DNA from: Nitrospira sp. | GTDB taxonomy: Bacteria; Nitrospirota; Nitrospiria; Nitrospirales; UBA8639 | Assembly (NCBI GenBank): GCA_024760505.1 | Contig: CP058931.1 | Location: 2,614,001 to 2,678,000, forward strand | Direction: 5' to 3' | Length of the DNA stretch: 64,000 nucleotides | In this document: positions 63,396 through 64,000 of the stretch, one piece after another | How positions within the stretch are numbered: position 1 is the first letter of the stretch | How the letters are laid out: the number at the start of each line of letters is the position of its first letter | Position numbers and translations under genes: made by a program | Notes under the pieces: model-generated | Seen by the model: only the letters and a program-made list of their open reading frames with translations | The model's database searches: none | What the model was told of the DNA's origin: nothing

Positions 63396-63714
63396 CTCTC
63401 TTCCGTATGATCGCCTCGGCCGTCAAGTCTGAGGAGGCCAGTTTGTTTGGCGGCCTGCTTGGGAATATCAAGCATGGTGACCAGGCTGTTAAAAAGAAAT
63501 GGTTTTTTTGATCACAATTGCTGGCTGGTCACATCAGGATCCATTCTCGCAATAGATGCTCCCAAGATCGGCCCCTACTTTTGATCTCTCCCGTTTGTAG
63601 ATATCCTTACTTTATCAATTAAGTAGGATCTAGATATTGACCATGGATTAGGTTCGGGAAACATTGCGGAGACGGGGGTTACCTCCACCAATAAGAGGGG
63701 AGTCGATCAGTGGT
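63396..63714. other. Intergenic spacer, no gene seen
   Basis: About 320 bases between convergent genes. Only short frames without ribosome binding sites occur, and no clear terminator hairpin was found. Confidence 0.4.
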
Positions 63715-64000
63715 TCAGATCTGACAGAACGTGCGAAGCGTGTCTTTGCCTCCACCAATGATTGGGTTCCCATGGGCGAACAGCAGATGATCGAAGGTCT
63801 CTTGCTGACAAATCCGGAGGAACGCGGCTTTTAGGCCCCGCTTGATCGCGGATGGATCATCGCCAATCAGCGTGTCAGAGACAAAGCCAAGTTCGCCGTC
63901 TTCATTGATGATTGCATCACCAATAGACAACACACCGCCGGCACTTGGGAGCAGCAGAGCTGTCTCTTCAGGGCAGAGTATGCCAACTTTAAGCGCACGG
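63715..64000 (-). CDS. MBL-fold-like protein, 5' end outside window
   Basis: This is the C-terminal 94 residues of a protein read on the minus strand and open to the window edge. A GTG at 63933 is internal, because upstream codons (for example LLLPSAGG just before it) continue the protein in frame. The segment with LLFAHGNPIIGGGKDTLRTF resembles the end of metallo-beta-lactamase-fold hydrolases, in which a histidine near LLFAHG is a metal ligand or second-shell residue. The core motif HxHxDH is outside the window, so assignment is tentative. Confidence 0.55.
   Translation of the reverse strand, partial: RALKVGILCPEETALLLPSAGGVLSIGDAIINEDGELGFVSDTLIGDDPSAIKRGLKAAFLRICQQETFDHLLFAHGNPIIGGGKDTLRTFCQI

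Overview
The window is about 52-54 % GC by eye. It is densely packed with genes of a Gram-negative bacterium: an OprB-type outer-membrane porin, many signal peptides, CcdA/TlpA thiol-redox genes and ElaA, YchJ and YajD family members. The mix (DUF1015, DUF4112, a DHH/CBS/CCA-adding fusion, a GlcD-GlcF fusion, a phosphonate mutase fusion, a cytochrome P460-like protein, many small toxin-antitoxin pairs) suggests a Nitrospira-like member of Nitrospirota. No rRNA or other decisive marker is present, so this is only a moderate inference. I saw no tRNA, rRNA, CRISPR array, intact transposase or integrase.

Layout. 0-5 kb: the end of a TlpA-like thioredoxin, a frameshifted ccdA, a DUF1015 protein, an exported helical-repeat protein and ElaA. 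5-15 kb: a repeat-like spacer, the ribosomal oxygenase RoxA/YcfD, an SDR, an exported gluzincin, a three-gene toxin-antitoxin operon, a PEP mutase/nucleotidyltransferase fusion, PpiC, YajD, YchJ and DUF4112. 15-21 kb: a secreted protein with two tandem propellers, an OprB porin, YaiI and a transglutaminase. 21-25 kb: a translationally coupled SIR2 gene plus a 910-residue partner, probably an anti-phage system. 25-29.6 kb: a tiny lysine-rich protein, a serine protease-FGE fusion, a DUF2442/DUF4160 pair and an MFS transporter, with degenerate MFS 3' ends between them. 29.6-47 kb: mostly housekeeping genes (CCA-adding fusion, peroxiredoxin, ScpA/ScpB, GlcD-GlcF fusion, RmuC, FtsH), plus a strikingly bipolar lysine-rich/acidic protein. 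47-52 kb: tryptophanase followed by two displaced copies of its own 3' end, with an orphan VapB, a secreted protein and a P460-like cytochrome between them. 52-64 kb: a glutamate-cysteine-ligase-like/aspartoacylase pair, two secreted proteins sharing a new C-terminal domain, a zinc phospholipase C-like protein, VapBC and the end of an MBL-fold-like gene.

Two things stand out. First, three loci share one topology: an intact gene, then small cargo genes, then a displaced same-strand copy of the 3' end of that gene (tnaA: two displaced copies; the MFS gene: one clear and one faint; the PKD/NTF2-like gene: one). Known elements such as e14 in icd use coding-gene 3' ends as integration sites, so this looks like stacked insertion of small cargo modules behind gene tails. 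No recombinase is present in the window. Second, the SIR2/910-residue pair has the layout of a two-gene NAD-depleting defence system whose partner I cannot assign securely.
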